From: Pseudomonas sp. p1(2021b)
GTDB taxonomy: Bacteria > Pseudomonadota > Gammaproteobacteria > Pseudomonadales > Pseudomonadaceae
Direction: 5' to 3'
DNA length: 64,000 bases
NCBI RefSeq assembly: GCF_020151015.1
Contig: NZ_CP083746.1
Span: 4,742,501-4,806,500, forward strand
This document shows, in pieces, positions 1 to 8,909 of the stretch (position 1 is the first letter of the stretch; the number at the start of each line of letters is the position of its first letter). The translations under genes and the position numbers were made by a program. The notes beneath the pieces are model-generated. The model was not told where the DNA came from and did not search any database. It worked only from the letters and a program-made list of their open reading frames with translations.

Positions 1-576
1 GCGGGCGACCTGCTCGCTTAATCCGGCTTCGCGCACCAACTCCTTGAGCTTTTTCTGAAGCAGTACATCGAGTTTCTCCATGTTCTTGGCAAAGGATTTG
101 AACACGGTCTCAAGGCTTCTTTCATTGGACCAGCTTTGCATCAAGGCGGTGCGTGCCGAGACCAGCGAGGCGCGGCGACGCAGAAGGCTCTGGAGCTTGC
201 CGTAGACGGCTGGAGGTGGGCTCCAGGGACGTAGTCCACTGCCTTCGCGGGAAAGATAGCGAGAGAGTAGATAAGCGTCAGAGGCGTCCGTCTTCACCCG
301 ACCACCGACGCTCTTTCGATAGTTACTGAGCTGGAAGCCATCGACCACGTAGACTGCAAAGCCTTTTTCATAAGCCATCTCCACCAGGTCGAGATGGTAG
401 GTATTCGTTGCTTCGACGCAGATAGCGGTATTGGCGGGTTGTTGTCCCAGCCATTTTTTGATTTCGGGTTTGGTATTTTTCAGCGAGGACTGTTCATCAC
501 GGTCTTCGAAATGGACAACCAATTCGACTTTGGCCACATCCACACCAATGATGAATTGGCTTACCTGCATTGCCAT
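1..576 (-). CDS. IS110-family transposase, partial (C-terminus outside window)
   Basis: The open frame runs leftward from ATG at 576 to the window edge, giving 192 visible residues. It begins MAMQVSQFIIGVDVAK and contains the features of the IS110 DEDD (RuvC-like) N-terminal domain: Asp13 in GVDVAK, a Glu in CVEATNTYH, and the KTDASDAYLLSRYL motif. The start is supported by GGGAG eight bases upstream of the ATG. The C-terminal domain with the serine motif of this family is beyond the edge. There is no frameshift or stop in the visible part, so the copy may be active. IS110 enzymes catalyse recombination guided by the element's own ends; in related elements a bridge RNA is encoded in the non-coding end. 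Confidence 0.88.
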   Translation of the reverse strand, partial: MAMQVSQFIIGVDVAKVELVVHFEDRDEQSSLKNTKPEIKKWLGQQPANTAICVEATNTYHLDLVEMAYEKGFAVYVVDGFQLSNYRKSVGGRVKTDASDAYLLSRYLSREGSGLRPWSPPPAVYGKLQSLLRRRASLVSARTALMQSWSNERSLETVFKSFAKNMEKLDVLLQKKLKELVREAGLSEQVAR

Positions 577-686
577 TGGCCACACTCCCACGTATGGTTT
601 TTCTGCTTGGAGGGGTTTTCACCAAGAGGCGCTGGCTTGCTTCTATCGTCGCTTGCAAACGATGCATTCTTTATCGGCGCTTTGGT

Positions 687-765
687 GAAGGGGTGGGGCG
701 ATGTCTCCCACGGTCTGTACTGCGGCTAACAGTCAGAATCGGCTTTTTCGTCCCACCACCCCTTC
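687..765. repeat. 10-bp inverted repeat in the IS110 leader
   Basis: gaaggggtgg at 687-696 is exactly complementary to ccaccccttc at 756-765. It lies in the untranslated leader upstream of the transposase, close to the element end. It may fold in RNA over a 59-base loop. A structured leader RNA (regulatory or bridge RNA-like) is an inference from position only. Confidence 0.45.
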
Positions 766-779
766 AAGTATCACCATAC

Positions 780-805
780 AAGCGGGCTTGTCCCGCGATC
801 GCGAT
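780..805 (+). repeat. REP remnant at the IS boundary
   Basis: agcgggcttgtcccgcgat matches the inner part of the REP repeats seen elsewhere in this window (for example 10532-10558), but the leading ctgtagg is missing and replaced by element sequence. This suggests the IS110 element entered a REP. Confidence 0.6.
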
Positions 806-818
806 CCAGCAGCAGAAC

Positions 819-1391
819 TCAGTGCGAAGCGACGATCTGCTTGTCCGACGCCCGCCAGATCAGGCGGGTGGTGTCGTACCCCTGCTGCCGGGCCTTGGCC
901 AGCAGGCTCTCGCGCTCCACCGCCGGCAGGCTCTGGGTCCGCGACAGGATCCACAGGTATTTGCGGTCCGGGCTGCCGACGATCGCCGTGCGGTAGCGCT
1001 CGTCCACGTACAGCACCCAGTACTCGCCCTTGGCCACACCCGGCACCAGATGCGTGAACCAGTTGTTGAACTCCACCCACAACCGGTCATTGTGCCCCTG
1101 CTCCTGCGGCCAGGCCGAACCCTCGGCGCGCAACCACTCACCGTCGATCATGCGGCAGCGGTTCAGCACGCCCATCGAACCATCGGGCTTGAGGTTGTAA
1201 TGGGCCTCGGACTGGGCACAATCGCGCTGGTAAGGCATCGGCAACCGCGCCAGCTCGAACCATTTGCCCTCATAGCGCTTCAGGTCGAGACCGCCTGCGG
1301 TCTTAGGCGCCAGCGGGTCGCTCGGGGACGTGGCGCAACCGCCCAGCAGCAACGCTGCACAAACCGCCAGCAGCAGGTGGATACGCTTCAT
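819..1391 (-). CDS. blc: outer membrane lipoprotein, lipocalin family (Blc-like)
   Basis: 190 residues. The N-terminus is a lipoprotein signal with lipobox LLGGC (Cys19). The mature part carries the lipocalin signature around YEGKWFELARLP, followed by conserved WVEFNNWF and YLWILSRT stretches typical of the bacterial Blc family, which binds lipids or lysophospholipids at the outer membrane. The start at 1391 is chosen because it overlaps the stop of the preceding lipoprotein gene by 4 bases (ATGA), so the two genes are probably translationally coupled. The longer open frame upstream runs through that gene and is not used. Confidence 0.88.
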   Translation of the reverse strand: MKRIHLLLAVCAALLLGGCATSPSDPLAPKTAGGLDLKRYEGKWFELARLPMPYQRDCAQSEAHYNLKPDGSMGVLNRCRMIDGEWLRAEGSAWPQEQGHNDRLWVEFNNWFTHLVPGVAKGEYWVLYVDERYRTAIVGSPDRKYLWILSRTQSLPAVERESLLAKARQQGYDTTRLIWRASDKQIVASH

Positions 1392-1642
1392 TTGAGACCC
1401 TGCCCGGAATACATCAAGACCTTGTCGGCAGCGTACTGAACGCTGATGAAGCTCTTCTCGTCGCCCCAGGTGCAGCTGCTCATGCCCAGCGCCCCCGAAC
1501 ATTCTGCCGGGGTGCCGAGCAGTTGCTCGACCTCGGCCTTGCTCATGCCGGCCTTGAGCTTGGAATAGTTTTCCTGGTTGATCTTGCTGCAGGCAGTCAG
1601 GACGACGCACAAGGACAACAGGGCGAGGGAACGCAACGACAT
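1388..1642 (-). CDS. small lipoprotein with SmpA/OmlA-like fold (DUF3862-type)
   Basis: 84 residues. The signal peptide ends in lipobox VLTAC (Cys18). The remainder has the pattern YSKLKAGMSKAEVEQLLGTPAEC, which resembles the BamE/SmpA-OmlA and DUF3862 beta-lactamase-inhibitor-like fold in small envelope lipoproteins. Function unknown. It is the first gene of a two-gene unit with the lipocalin, with a 4-base overlap. Confidence 0.8.
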   Translation of the reverse strand: MSLRSLALLSLCVVLTACSKINQENYSKLKAGMSKAEVEQLLGTPAECSGALGMSSCTWGDEKSFISVQYAADKVLMYSGQGLK

Positions 1643-1795
1643 GAAGGGACACTCCTGGAGATGAAGGCACAGGCATGGTGACCTGCAGACAGCTTAGAAG
1701 GCAAAAAGCCGCCTCGGTTCCCTGCTCCCCTGGGTTTGTGCCTACACCGTTGGTCGGCTGGCGTGAACCTTGCGAACCTGTTCACATCGCCAAAA

Positions 1796-1857
1796 CGATT
1801 GCGGGGCGAACCCGCCCCCCCTGCATCACGCATGAGAGCGGCTTTGCCCCGCAAAGG
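1796..1857. repeat. degenerate REP pair
   Basis: attgcggggcgaacccgc and gagcggctttgccccgcaa face each other in the 224-base gap between the DUF924 gene and the lipoprotein gene. They resemble the REP units elsewhere but are decayed. Nothing else was seen in this gap. Confidence 0.4.
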
Positions 1858-1866
1858 CCTGCTGGC

Positions 1867-2463
1867 CTAGAAACGCGAGCCTGGCTCGAGCAGGAAGTCC
1901 ATCTCTTCATCGGTGCTCGGCCGGCCCAGCACCAGGTTGCGGTGCGGGAAGCGGCCGAAGCGGGCGATCACCCGTTGGTGCTGCTCGGCGTAATCGAGGA
2001 ACCCTTCGAACAGGCGGCGGTTGGCCTCGGGCTGTTCCTCCAGCAGGGCCTGGTAGCGCTCGACGCACAGGTTCTGCCAGTCCAGCACCTCGGCGTGCTC
2101 CAGCACCAGCAGCACGAACACCCGCTGGATCGGCAACAGCTGGTAGTCCCAGCCCTTCTGCAAACCCTGCATGGCCACTACCTGGGCACGCCGGTCGCCC
2201 TCGAAGGCGCGCGGCGAGTCCCGGTAAATCATGCGCGGCAGCTGATCGAGCAACAGGAGCAGGCCAAGCCAACCCTGGGGGCTCTGCTGCCATTCGTCCA
2301 AGCCGCCGGCCAGGGCATGCTCGACCAGCTCGCCAAAGTACTCACGGGCTTCATCGTCATGGTGCTTGCCGAACCACAGCGTGCTCTTCTCGTCAGCCAC
2401 GGCCTGGGGGCTGGTGCCCCAACCGAACCACCATTCCAGTAAAGGCTGCCAAGGTGCGAGCAT
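1867..2463 (-). CDS. DUF924 family protein
   Basis: 198 residues, soluble and rich in helices. Recognised as DUF924 by the W-rich N-terminus (LLEWWFGWG, LWFGKHHDDEAREYFGEL), the LLLLLDQLPRMIYRDSPRAFEGD block and the C-terminal ARFGRFPHRNLVLGRPSTDEE motif. The family has a TPR-like alpha fold and no assigned biochemical role. It starts 3 bases after the stop of fbp and is almost certainly cotranscribed with it. That linkage is the only hint to function. Confidence 0.88.
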   Translation of the reverse strand: MLAPWQPLLEWWFGWGTSPQAVADEKSTLWFGKHHDDEAREYFGELVEHALAGGLDEWQQSPQGWLGLLLLLDQLPRMIYRDSPRAFEGDRRAQVVAMQGLQKGWDYQLLPIQRVFVLLVLEHAEVLDWQNLCVERYQALLEEQPEANRRLFEGFLDYAEQHQRVIARFGRFPHRNLVLGRPSTDEEMDFLLEPGSRF

Positions 2464-2466
2464 GAC

Positions 2467-3477
2467 TTACTCCTTGTGATAGGCGGTGACGCGCTCGACC
2501 TCTTCCTTCGAGCCCAGGATCACCGACACGCGCTGGTGCAGGCTTTCGGGCTGGATGTCGAGGATGCGATCGTAACCGTTGGTGGACGCGCCGCCGGCCT
2601 GCTCGATGATGAACGACATCGGGTTGGCTTCGTACATCAGGCGCAGCTTGCCCGGCTTGCTGGGTTCGCGGGCATCGCGTGGGTACATGAATAGGCCGCC
2701 ACGGGTGAGGATGCGGTGCACGTCGGCCACCATCGAGGCGATCCAGCGCATGTTGTAGTTCTTCTTCAGCGGGCCGGTCTCGCCAGCCAGCAGTTCGCCC
2801 ACGTAGCGCTGCACCGGGGCTTCCCAGTGACGCTGGTTGGACATGTTGATGGCGAACTCGGCGGTGCTTTCCGGCACGCGGATGTTCTCATGGGTCAGGA
2901 CGAAGCTGCCCAGCTCGCGGTCCAGGGTGAAGCCCTTGACGCCGTTGCCCAGGGTCAGGATCAGCATGGTCTGCGGGCCGTAGATGGCGTAGCCGGCGGC
3001 GACCTGCTGGGTGCCCGGCTGGAGGAACGCCTTCTCGTTCAGGGTTTCGTTCTGGCTCAGGTATTCGTTGGGGCAACGCAATACCGAGAAGATGGTACCG
3101 ACCGAGACGTTGACGTCGATGTTCGACGAGCCGTCCAGCGGGTCGAAGACCAGCAGGTAGGCCCCCTTGGGGTACTTGCCCGGGATCTGATAGGCGTTGT
3201 CCATTTCCTCGGACGCCATGCCGGCCAGGTGGCCGCCCCACTCGTTGGCCTCGAGCAGGATGTCGTTGGAGATCACGTCGAGCTTCTTCTGCACTTCGCC
3301 CTGCACGTTTTCGGTGCCCATGCTGCCCAGTACGCCGCCCAGGGCCCCTTTGGACACGTGGTGGCTGATTTCCTTGCACGCACGCGCCACCACTTCGATC
3401 AGGAAGCGCAGATCGGCAGGGGTATTGTTGCTGCGGGTCTGCTCAATCAGATAGCGACTCAGGGTAACGCGGGACAT
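2467..3477 (-). CDS. fbp: fructose-1,6-bisphosphatase, class I
   Basis: 336 residues, the usual length for class I FBPase. Hydrolyses fructose-1,6-bisphosphate to fructose-6-phosphate in gluconeogenesis; cytosolic, Mg2+-dependent. The metal-binding signature DPLDGSSN is at residues 112-119 and the acidic pair Glu90-Glu91 precedes it. The phosphate-binding C-terminal region ([23 protein letters not shown]) is intact. First gene of a unit with the DUF924 gene. A paired REP lies just upstream, between it and glgP. Confidence 0.97.
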   Translation of the reverse strand: MSRVTLSRYLIEQTRSNNTPADLRFLIEVVARACKEISHHVSKGALGGVLGSMGTENVQGEVQKKLDVISNDILLEANEWGGHLAGMASEEMDNAYQIPGKYPKGAYLLVFDPLDGSSNIDVNVSVGTIFSVLRCPNEYLSQNETLNEKAFLQPGTQQVAAGYAIYGPQTMLILTLGNGVKGFTLDRELGSFVLTHENIRVPESTAEFAINMSNQRHWEAPVQRYVGELLAGETGPLKKNYNMRWIASMVADVHRILTRGGLFMYPRDAREPSKPGKLRLMYEANPMSFIIEQAGGASTNGYDRILDIQPESLHQRVSVILGSKEEVERVTAYHKE

Positions 3478-3626
3478 GTATGGCTCCGAAATGGAAAGGG
3501 GGAGAAAAACCCCCGCAGTTTACAGGGAGAGTGGCGGGCTAGCGAGCGATGAGACTCGACTGGTCGTTCAGACGGCACAATAGGTCGGTAGTTCAGCGCC
3601 CGCCAGGCCGGCGGTCGGAGCGCGCG

Positions 3627-3715
3627 GCCATTCGCGGGTAAACCCGCTCCCACAGGTTTGTCGCAGGCTTCGGGAGCTGAGCGGGCCTGTGGGAGCGGGT
3701 TGACCCGCGAATGGC
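3627..3715. repeat. REP pair (inverted)
   Basis: gccattcgcgggtaaacccg at 3627-3646 continues to cacag at 3655 and is mirrored at 3687-3715. It fills the gap between glgP and fbp, both minus strand, so it can attenuate read-through or stabilise the glgP 3' end. Confidence 0.8.
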
Positions 3716-3721
3716 TTCACC

Positions 3722-6172
3722 TCAGTCCAGCGCCTTCCAGATCTCGCTGGCATACTCGCGAATGGTCCGGTCCGACGAGAACCAGCCCATCCGCGCGGTG
3801 TTGAGCACCGCCATGCGCCACCAGCTCTGGGGTTGGTGCCACAGCGCCTCGACCCGTCGCTGGGCCTCCCAGTAGGCATCGAAATCGGCACACACCAGGA
3901 AACGGTCATGGGCCACCAGCGCATCCACAAGGCCCGTGTAGCGCGCCGGGTCGTCGGGTGAAAAGACGCCGCTGCGGATCGCCTCGAGCACATCGCCCAG
4001 GCGGTTCGACGCTGCGATCGCAGCGCCGGCACCGAAGTCCCCGGCACGCTTGCGTGCCTCCACTTGCTGGGCCGTGAGACCGAAGATGAACATGTTCTCG
4101 GTACCGACCTGCTCGCTCATCTCGACATTGGCGCCATCGAGGGTGCCGATGGTCAGTGCGCCGTTGAGGCCGAACTTCATGTTGCTGGTGCCAGAGGCTT
4201 CGTAGCCGGCGGTGGAGATCTGCTCGGACAGGTCCGCCGCCGGGATGATGCTCTCGGCCAGGCTGACGTTGTAGTTAGGCAGGAACACCACCTTGAGCAG
4301 GCCGCGCACGGTCGGGTCGTTGTTGACCACCCGGGCGATGTCGTTGGCCAGCTTGATGATCAGCTTGGCCTGGTGGTAGCTGGCCGCGGCCTTGCCGGCG
4401 AAGATCTTCACCCGTGGTACCCAGTCGATGTCCGGCTCGGCGCGCATGGCCTGGTACAGGGCCACGGTGTGCAGCAGGTTGAGCAGCTGGCGCTTGTATT
4501 CGTGGATCCGCTTGACCTGGACGTCGAACAGCGCCTCGGGGTTGACCGTCACCCCGACCCGGTCCTGGATGATGCTGGCCAGGGCGCGCTTGCTGTGCAG
4601 GCGCTGGGCGGCGAACTGCTTGCGGAAGGTGGTCTTGTCGGCGAACGGTACCAGCGCCTTCAGTTGCCCCTCGGGGTCGTCCAGCACCTGCTCGCCCAGC
4701 GCCTCCACCAGCATGGCGGTGAGCTGCGGGTTGGCCTGGTACAGCCAGCGGCGGAAGGTGATGCCGTTGGTCTTGTTGTTGATCCGTTGCGGGTAGAGCT
4801 TGTGCAGCTCGGCGAATACCGTGCTGCGCATCAGCTTGCTGTGCAGGGCCGACACCCCGTTGACGCTGTGCGAACCGAGGAACGCCAGGTTGCCCATGCG
4901 TACCCGCCGACCGTTGTCCTCCTCGATCAGCGACACCGCGCGCAGAACGTCGAAGTCATGCAGGCCTTTGGCCCGCAATGCATCGATGTGGTAGGCGTTG
5001 ATCAGATAGATGATTTGCATGTGGCGCGGCAGCATGCGCTCCATCAGCGCCACCGGCCAGGTTTCCAGGGCCTCGGGCAGCAGGGTGTGGTTGGTGTAGG
5101 CCAAGGTCCCGACAGTCAGCTCCCAGGCGGTGTCCCAGGGGATTTCATGCTGGTCGACCAACAGCCGCATCAATTCGGCCACGGCGATCGAGGGGTGGGT
5201 GTCGTTGAGCTGGATGGCCGCCGCATCCGGCAGGTTGAGCAGGTTGTCATGCATGTTCAGGTGCCGGCGCAGCAGGTCCTGCAACGATGCCGAGACGAAG
5301 AAGTATTCCTGGCGTAGGCGCAGCTCCTGGCCCGCCTCGGTGCTGTCGGCCGGATAGAGGACCCGCGAAATGCTCTCGGCCCGCGCCACCTCGGCGACCG
5401 CGCCGAGGTGATCGCCGGCGTTGAAGCGCTCCAGGTGCAGCTCTTCCATGGCCCGGGCACGCCACAGGCGCAAGGTGTTGACGCTCGCCCCACGCCAGCC
5501 GACCACCGGGGTGTCGTAGGCCACCGCCCGCACCGTCTCGCCCGGCCACCAGACCTGGCGTGGCTGGCCATGGGTGTCGTACACGGTCTCGACGCTGCCG
5601 CCAAAGCTGATCGGGTAGATCACCTCGGCGCGCTCGAACTCCCACGGGTTGCCGAAGTCCAGCCAATTCTCGGTCTGCTCCTGCTGCCAGCCATCGACCA
5701 TGGCCTGGCGGAACAGGCCGTGTTCGTAGCGGATGCCATAGCCATGGGCGGCGATGCCCAGGGTCGACATGCTCTCCATGAAGCACGCCGCCAGGCGACC
5801 GAGGCCGCCGTTGCCCAGCGCGGCGTCCGGCTCCAGCAGACGGATGCGCTCCAGGTCTACGTCCAGCCCCACCAAGGCTTCGCGGGCGATCTCCAGCAGG
5901 CCCAGATTGCTGAGGCTGTCGTAGAGCAGGCGGCCGATGAGAAATTCCAGGGAGAGGTAGTAGACCCGCTTCTGGCTGCGCCGGTAGGCCTGACGGGTGT
6001 GGTCCATCCAATGGTCGACCATGTGATCGCGGGCAGCCAGGGCGATGGCTTCGAACCAGTCGTGGTCGAAGGCATGCTCCGGATCCTTGCCGACCGCGTA
6101 GGTCAGCTTGGCCAGTACAGCGGCGCGGAACTCGGCCACCTCTGCGTCACGAGCTTTGGGTTCCTGGGACAT
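3722..6172 (-). CDS. glgP: glycogen/maltodextrin phosphorylase
   Basis: 816 residues from ATG at 6172, which has GAGGA a few bases upstream; the longer open frame to 6373 lacks family similarity in its extra 67 residues. Glycosyltransferase family 35: releases glucose-1-phosphate from alpha-1,4-glucans with pyridoxal phosphate. Visible landmarks are the N-terminal DHMVDHWMDHTRQAYRR, the LGNGGLGRLAACFMES loop, and the PLP lysine motif EASGTSNMKFGLNGALTIGT near residue 655. The full catalytic core and C-terminus are present. It stands alone here; no other glycogen gene is in the window. Confidence 0.95.
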   Translation of the reverse strand: MSQEPKARDAEVAEFRAAVLAKLTYAVGKDPEHAFDHDWFEAIALAARDHMVDHWMDHTRQAYRRSQKRVYYLSLEFLIGRLLYDSLSNLGLLEIAREALVGLDVDLERIRLLEPDAALGNGGLGRLAACFMESMSTLGIAAHGYGIRYEHGLFRQAMVDGWQQEQTENWLDFGNPWEFERAEVIYPISFGGSVETVYDTHGQPRQVWWPGETVRAVAYDTPVVGWRGASVNTLRLWRARAMEELHLERFNAGDHLGAVAEVARAESISRVLYPADSTEAGQELRLRQEYFFVSASLQDLLRRHLNMHDNLLNLPDAAAIQLNDTHPSIAVAELMRLLVDQHEIPWDTAWELTVGTLAYTNHTLLPEALETWPVALMERMLPRHMQIIYLINAYHIDALRAKGLHDFDVLRAVSLIEEDNGRRVRMGNLAFLGSHSVNGVSALHSKLMRSTVFAELHKLYPQRINNKTNGITFRRWLYQANPQLTAMLVEALGEQVLDDPEGQLKALVPFADKTTFRKQFAAQRLHSKRALASIIQDRVGVTVNPEALFDVQVKRIHEYKRQLLNLLHTVALYQAMRAEPDIDWVPRVKIFAGKAAASYHQAKLIIKLANDIARVVNNDPTVRGLLKVVFLPNYNVSLAESIIPAADLSEQISTAGYEASGTSNMKFGLNGALTIGTLDGANVEMSEQVGTENMFIFGLTAQQVEARKRAGDFGAGAAIAASNRLGDVLEAIRSGVFSPDDPARYTGLVDALVAHDRFLVCADFDAYWEAQRRVEALWHQPQSWWRMAVLNTARMGWFSSDRTIREYASEIWKALD

Positions 6173-6286
6173 GCGGCATCCTCGGGCAAGTTGACGAAAG
6201 CACAGGTTGTTCAGCCTAGACGCTTCGACACAGAGCGTCAGCGAGGGTTCGAGGTTTTCATGCCCGCTCGGCGATTCGGGCAAAAG

Positions 6287-6318
6287 GTTGTTCACAAATT
6301 GAACAACTCCGGTATCAT
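6287..6318. promoter_or_regulatory. 8-bp palindrome overlapping a possible promoter between glgP and the Cys-cluster gene
   Basis: gttgttca (6287-6294) and tgaacaac (6300-6307) form a perfect inverted repeat with a 5-base spacer. A -10-like tatcat lies at 6313-6318, in front of the plus-strand gene starting at 6354. It may be an operator for one or both divergent genes. The regulator is unknown. Confidence 0.45.
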
Positions 6319-6353
6319 CGCGCGCCCCGCAAACCGTGATATGCCCCAAGAAA

Positions 6354-6758
6354 ATGAAACCGACCCTGATCACCGCCGCCGAAGTCGACCGCCTGGAAAC
6401 CTGGCAACGCTATGCCAGCCACATGTGCGGAGGCTGCCACTCGACCTGTTGCACACTGCCGGTGGAAGTGAAGATCAAGGACCTGATCCGCATTGGCGTG
6501 GTGGACGAGTTCGAAAAAGACGAGCCGCCGAAGAACATCGCCAAGCGCCTGCAGAAAGACGGCATCATCGAGCGCTTCAACCAGAAGTCGGGGATCTTCA
6601 CCCTGACGCGCATGAGCAATGACGATTGCCTGTACCTGGATCGCAAGAGCCGCTTGTGCACCATCTATGACAAGCGGCCCGACACCTGCCGCAACCACCC
6701 CAAGGTCGGGCCGCGGCCGGGGTATTGCGCCTACAAGCCCAAGGTGGTCGGGCGCTGA
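6354..6758 (+). CDS. YkgJ family cysteine cluster protein
   Basis: 134 residues from ATG at 6354; an in-frame GTG 18 bases upstream is a weaker choice. Conserved cysteines follow the CxxC...CC pattern typical of the YkgJ/UPF0153 (CxxCxxCC) zinc or iron-sulfur binding family: CGGCHSTCC near residues 25-33, then single Cys in DDCLYLD, RLCTIYD, DTCRNHP and GYCAYKP. The biochemical role of the family is not established. It is divergent from glgP and followed by a REP pair and a strong terminator. Confidence 0.88.
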   Translation: MKPTLITAAEVDRLETWQRYASHMCGGCHSTCCTLPVEVKIKDLIRIGVVDEFEKDEPPKNIAKRLQKDGIIERFNQKSGIFTLTRMSNDDCLYLDRKSRLCTIYDKRPDTCRNHPKVGPRPGYCAYKPKVVGR

Positions 6759-6779
6759 GCCTGTTTCAGTCGAGAATTC

Positions 6780-6883
6780 GGGGCCGCTTCGCGCCCCTTT
6801 CGCGGCGCAAGGCCGCTCCTACAGGAGATCACGCCCCCGTGTAGGAGCGGCCTTGCGCCGCGAAAGGGCCGCAAAGCGGCCCC
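6780..6883. repeat. REP pair (inverted)
   Basis: A long REP variant ending gccgctcctacag (to 6824) is mirrored by gtaggagcggccttgcgccg (from 6841), with flanking ggccgcttcgcg/gcaaagcggcc arms. It sits between two convergent genes. Confidence 0.85.
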
Positions 6884-6904
6884 TAACTTTCTTGAAGACA
6901 AACA

Positions 6905-6938
6905 AAAACGCCCCCGGCCTTTCGACCGGGGGCGTTTT
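6905..6938. terminator. bidirectional Rho-independent terminator
   Basis: A 13-bp perfect stem (aaaacgcccccgg, 6905-6917, with ccgggggcgtttt, 6926-6938) and an 8-base loop. A/T runs on both sides serve the plus-strand Cys-cluster gene and the minus-strand typA. Confidence 0.92.
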
Positions 6939-6961
6939 CGTTTCAGCTCAGGCTAAATGAA

Positions 6962-8782
6962 TCAAGCCTTGGCTTTCTTGGCAGCGCGGGTACGCTCGCC
7001 TTCGTCGAGGATCTTCTTGCGCAGACGGATCGACTTCGGCGTGACTTCGCACAGCTCGTCGTCCTGGATGAATTCCAGGGCCTGTTCGAGGGTGTGGCGA
7101 ACCGGCGGTACCAGGGCGATGACTTCGTCCTTGCCCGAAGCACGCATGTTGTCGAGTTTCTTGCCTTTGGTCGGGTTCACGCCCAGGTCGTTGTCACGGC
7201 TGTTCAGGCCGATGATCTGACCGTTGTAGATGTCCTGGCCATGCTCGATGAACAGCTTGCCACGAGCCTGCAGGGTTTCCAGCGAGTAGGTCAGGGCCTT
7301 GCCGGTCTCGATCGACACCAGCACACCGTTCAGACGGCCCGACATGGTGCCTGGCTTCATGGTGTCGTAGCGATCGAAGATCGAGGTCAGGATGCCCGCA
7401 CCGTTGGTCAGGGTCAGGAACTGGTTACGGAAACCGATCAGGCCACGGGCCGGAACGTTGTACTCCAGACGCACACGGCCCTTGCCATCCGGCGCCATGT
7501 TGGTCAGGTCGCCCTTACGCAGGCCCATCTCTTCCATGACCTTGCCCTGGGATTCTTCAGGGATGTCGATGGTGACGTTCTCGAACGGCTCCTGCTTGAC
7601 ACCGTTGACTTCGCGGATGATCACTTCAGGACGGCCTACGGCCATTTCGAAGCCTTCGCGACGCATGGTTTCGATCAGCACCGACAGGTGCAGCTCACCA
7701 CGGCCGGACACCTTGAACTTGTCGGCCGAGTCGCCTTCTTCGACGCGCAGGGCCACGTTGTACAGCAGCTCTTTGTCCAGGCGCTCCTTGATGTTGCGGC
7801 TGGTGACGAACTTGCCTTCCTTGCCGCAGAACGGCGAGTCGTTGACCTGGAAGGTCATCGAAACGGTCGGCTCGTCGACGGTCAGCGGCTTCATCGCTTC
7901 GACGTGGTTCATGTCGCACAGGGTGTCGGAAATGAACAGCTCGTCGAAGCCGCTGATGCAGACGATGTCGCCCGCGGTGGCTTCTTCGACGTCGACGCGG
8001 TGCAGGCCGTGGTGGCCCATCAGCTTGAGGATACGGCCGTTGCGCTTCTTGCCTTCGGTGTCGATGGCGACGACCGGGGTGTTCGGCTTGACGCGGCCAC
8101 GGGCGATACGGCCAACACCGATGACGCCCAGGAAGCTGTTGTAGTCCAGCGCAGAGATCTGCATCTGGAACGGGCCGTCGACGTCAACGGTCGGAGCGGG
8201 CACGTGGTCGACGATGGCCTGGTACAGCGGGGTCATGTCTTCGGCCATGTTGGTGTGGTCCAGGCCGGCGATGCCGTTCAGGGCCGAGGCGTAGACGACC
8301 TGGAAGTCCAGCTGGTCGTCGGTGGCGCCGAGGTTGTCGAACAGGTCGAAGATCTGGTCCAGAACCCAGTCAGGACGTGCGCCCGGACGGTCGACCTTGT
8401 TGATCACGACGATCGGCTTGAGGCCGGCTTCGAAGGCCTTCTTGGTCACGAAGCGGGTTTGCGGCATCGGGCCGTCCTGGGCGTCGACCAGCAGCAGCAC
8501 GGAGTCGACCATCGACATCACGCGCTCTACTTCACCACCGAAGTCGGCGTGGCCGGGGGTGTCGACGATGTTGATGCGGTAGTCGTTCCAGCGGATGGCG
8601 GTGTTCTTCGCCAGGATGGTAATGCCGCGCTCCTTTTCCTGGTCGTTGGAGTCCATCACGCGCTCGTCGTTGAGCTCGTTACGCTCCAGGGTGCCGGACT
8701 GGCGCAGGAGTTTGTCGACCAGGGTGGTTTTGCCATGGTCAACGTGGGCGATGATGGCGATGTTACGCAGATTTTCGATCAC
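6962..8782 (-). CDS. typA: ribosome-associated translational GTPase TypA/BipA
   Basis: 606 residues, full family length. G domain with AHVDHGKT (12-19), switch II DTPGH (74-78) and NKVD (128-131), followed by EF-Tu domain 2-like, EF-G III/V-like domains and the specific C-terminal domain ending in the basic [10 protein letters not shown] tail. It binds 70S ribosomes and assists 50S assembly and stress or low-temperature adaptation. Transcribed alone toward the strong terminator at 6905. The 619-residue frame on the other strand is a shadow. Confidence 0.97.
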   Translation of the reverse strand: MIENLRNIAIIAHVDHGKTTLVDKLLRQSGTLERNELNDERVMDSNDQEKERGITILAKNTAIRWNDYRINIVDTPGHADFGGEVERVMSMVDSVLLLVDAQDGPMPQTRFVTKKAFEAGLKPIVVINKVDRPGARPDWVLDQIFDLFDNLGATDDQLDFQVVYASALNGIAGLDHTNMAEDMTPLYQAIVDHVPAPTVDVDGPFQMQISALDYNSFLGVIGVGRIARGRVKPNTPVVAIDTEGKKRNGRILKLMGHHGLHRVDVEEATAGDIVCISGFDELFISDTLCDMNHVEAMKPLTVDEPTVSMTFQVNDSPFCGKEGKFVTSRNIKERLDKELLYNVALRVEEGDSADKFKVSGRGELHLSVLIETMRREGFEMAVGRPEVIIREVNGVKQEPFENVTIDIPEESQGKVMEEMGLRKGDLTNMAPDGKGRVRLEYNVPARGLIGFRNQFLTLTNGAGILTSIFDRYDTMKPGTMSGRLNGVLVSIETGKALTYSLETLQARGKLFIEHGQDIYNGQIIGLNSRDNDLGVNPTKGKKLDNMRASGKDEVIALVPPVRHTLEQALEFIQDDELCEVTPKSIRLRKKILDEGERTRAAKKAKA

Positions 8783-8909
8783 AACTGTATCTCGATCAGA
8801 GGATTCGGTTGCCGCCAGTGTAGGCGGCGAATATGTAAGGTTTGCGGCTCAGCGGGTCCGGTGGTCGGGAGGGCGATGGCGGATGCTGCCGCCATACAGC
8901 CCTGGGGTC

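Larger units (their letters stand above)
1..779 (-). mobile_element. IS110-family insertion sequence, one end only
   Basis: The transposase (to 576) plus about 200 bases of non-coding leader. The outer boundary is placed near 779 because a genomic REP motif (agcgggcttgtcccgcgat) begins abruptly at 780-781 without its usual ctgtagg prefix. IS110 elements have no classical terminal inverted repeats, so the boundary is an inference from the broken REP. The other end lies outside the window. Several Pseudomonas IS110 elements (ISPpu9/ISPpu10 type) are known to sit in REP sequences, which fits. Confidence 0.7.
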
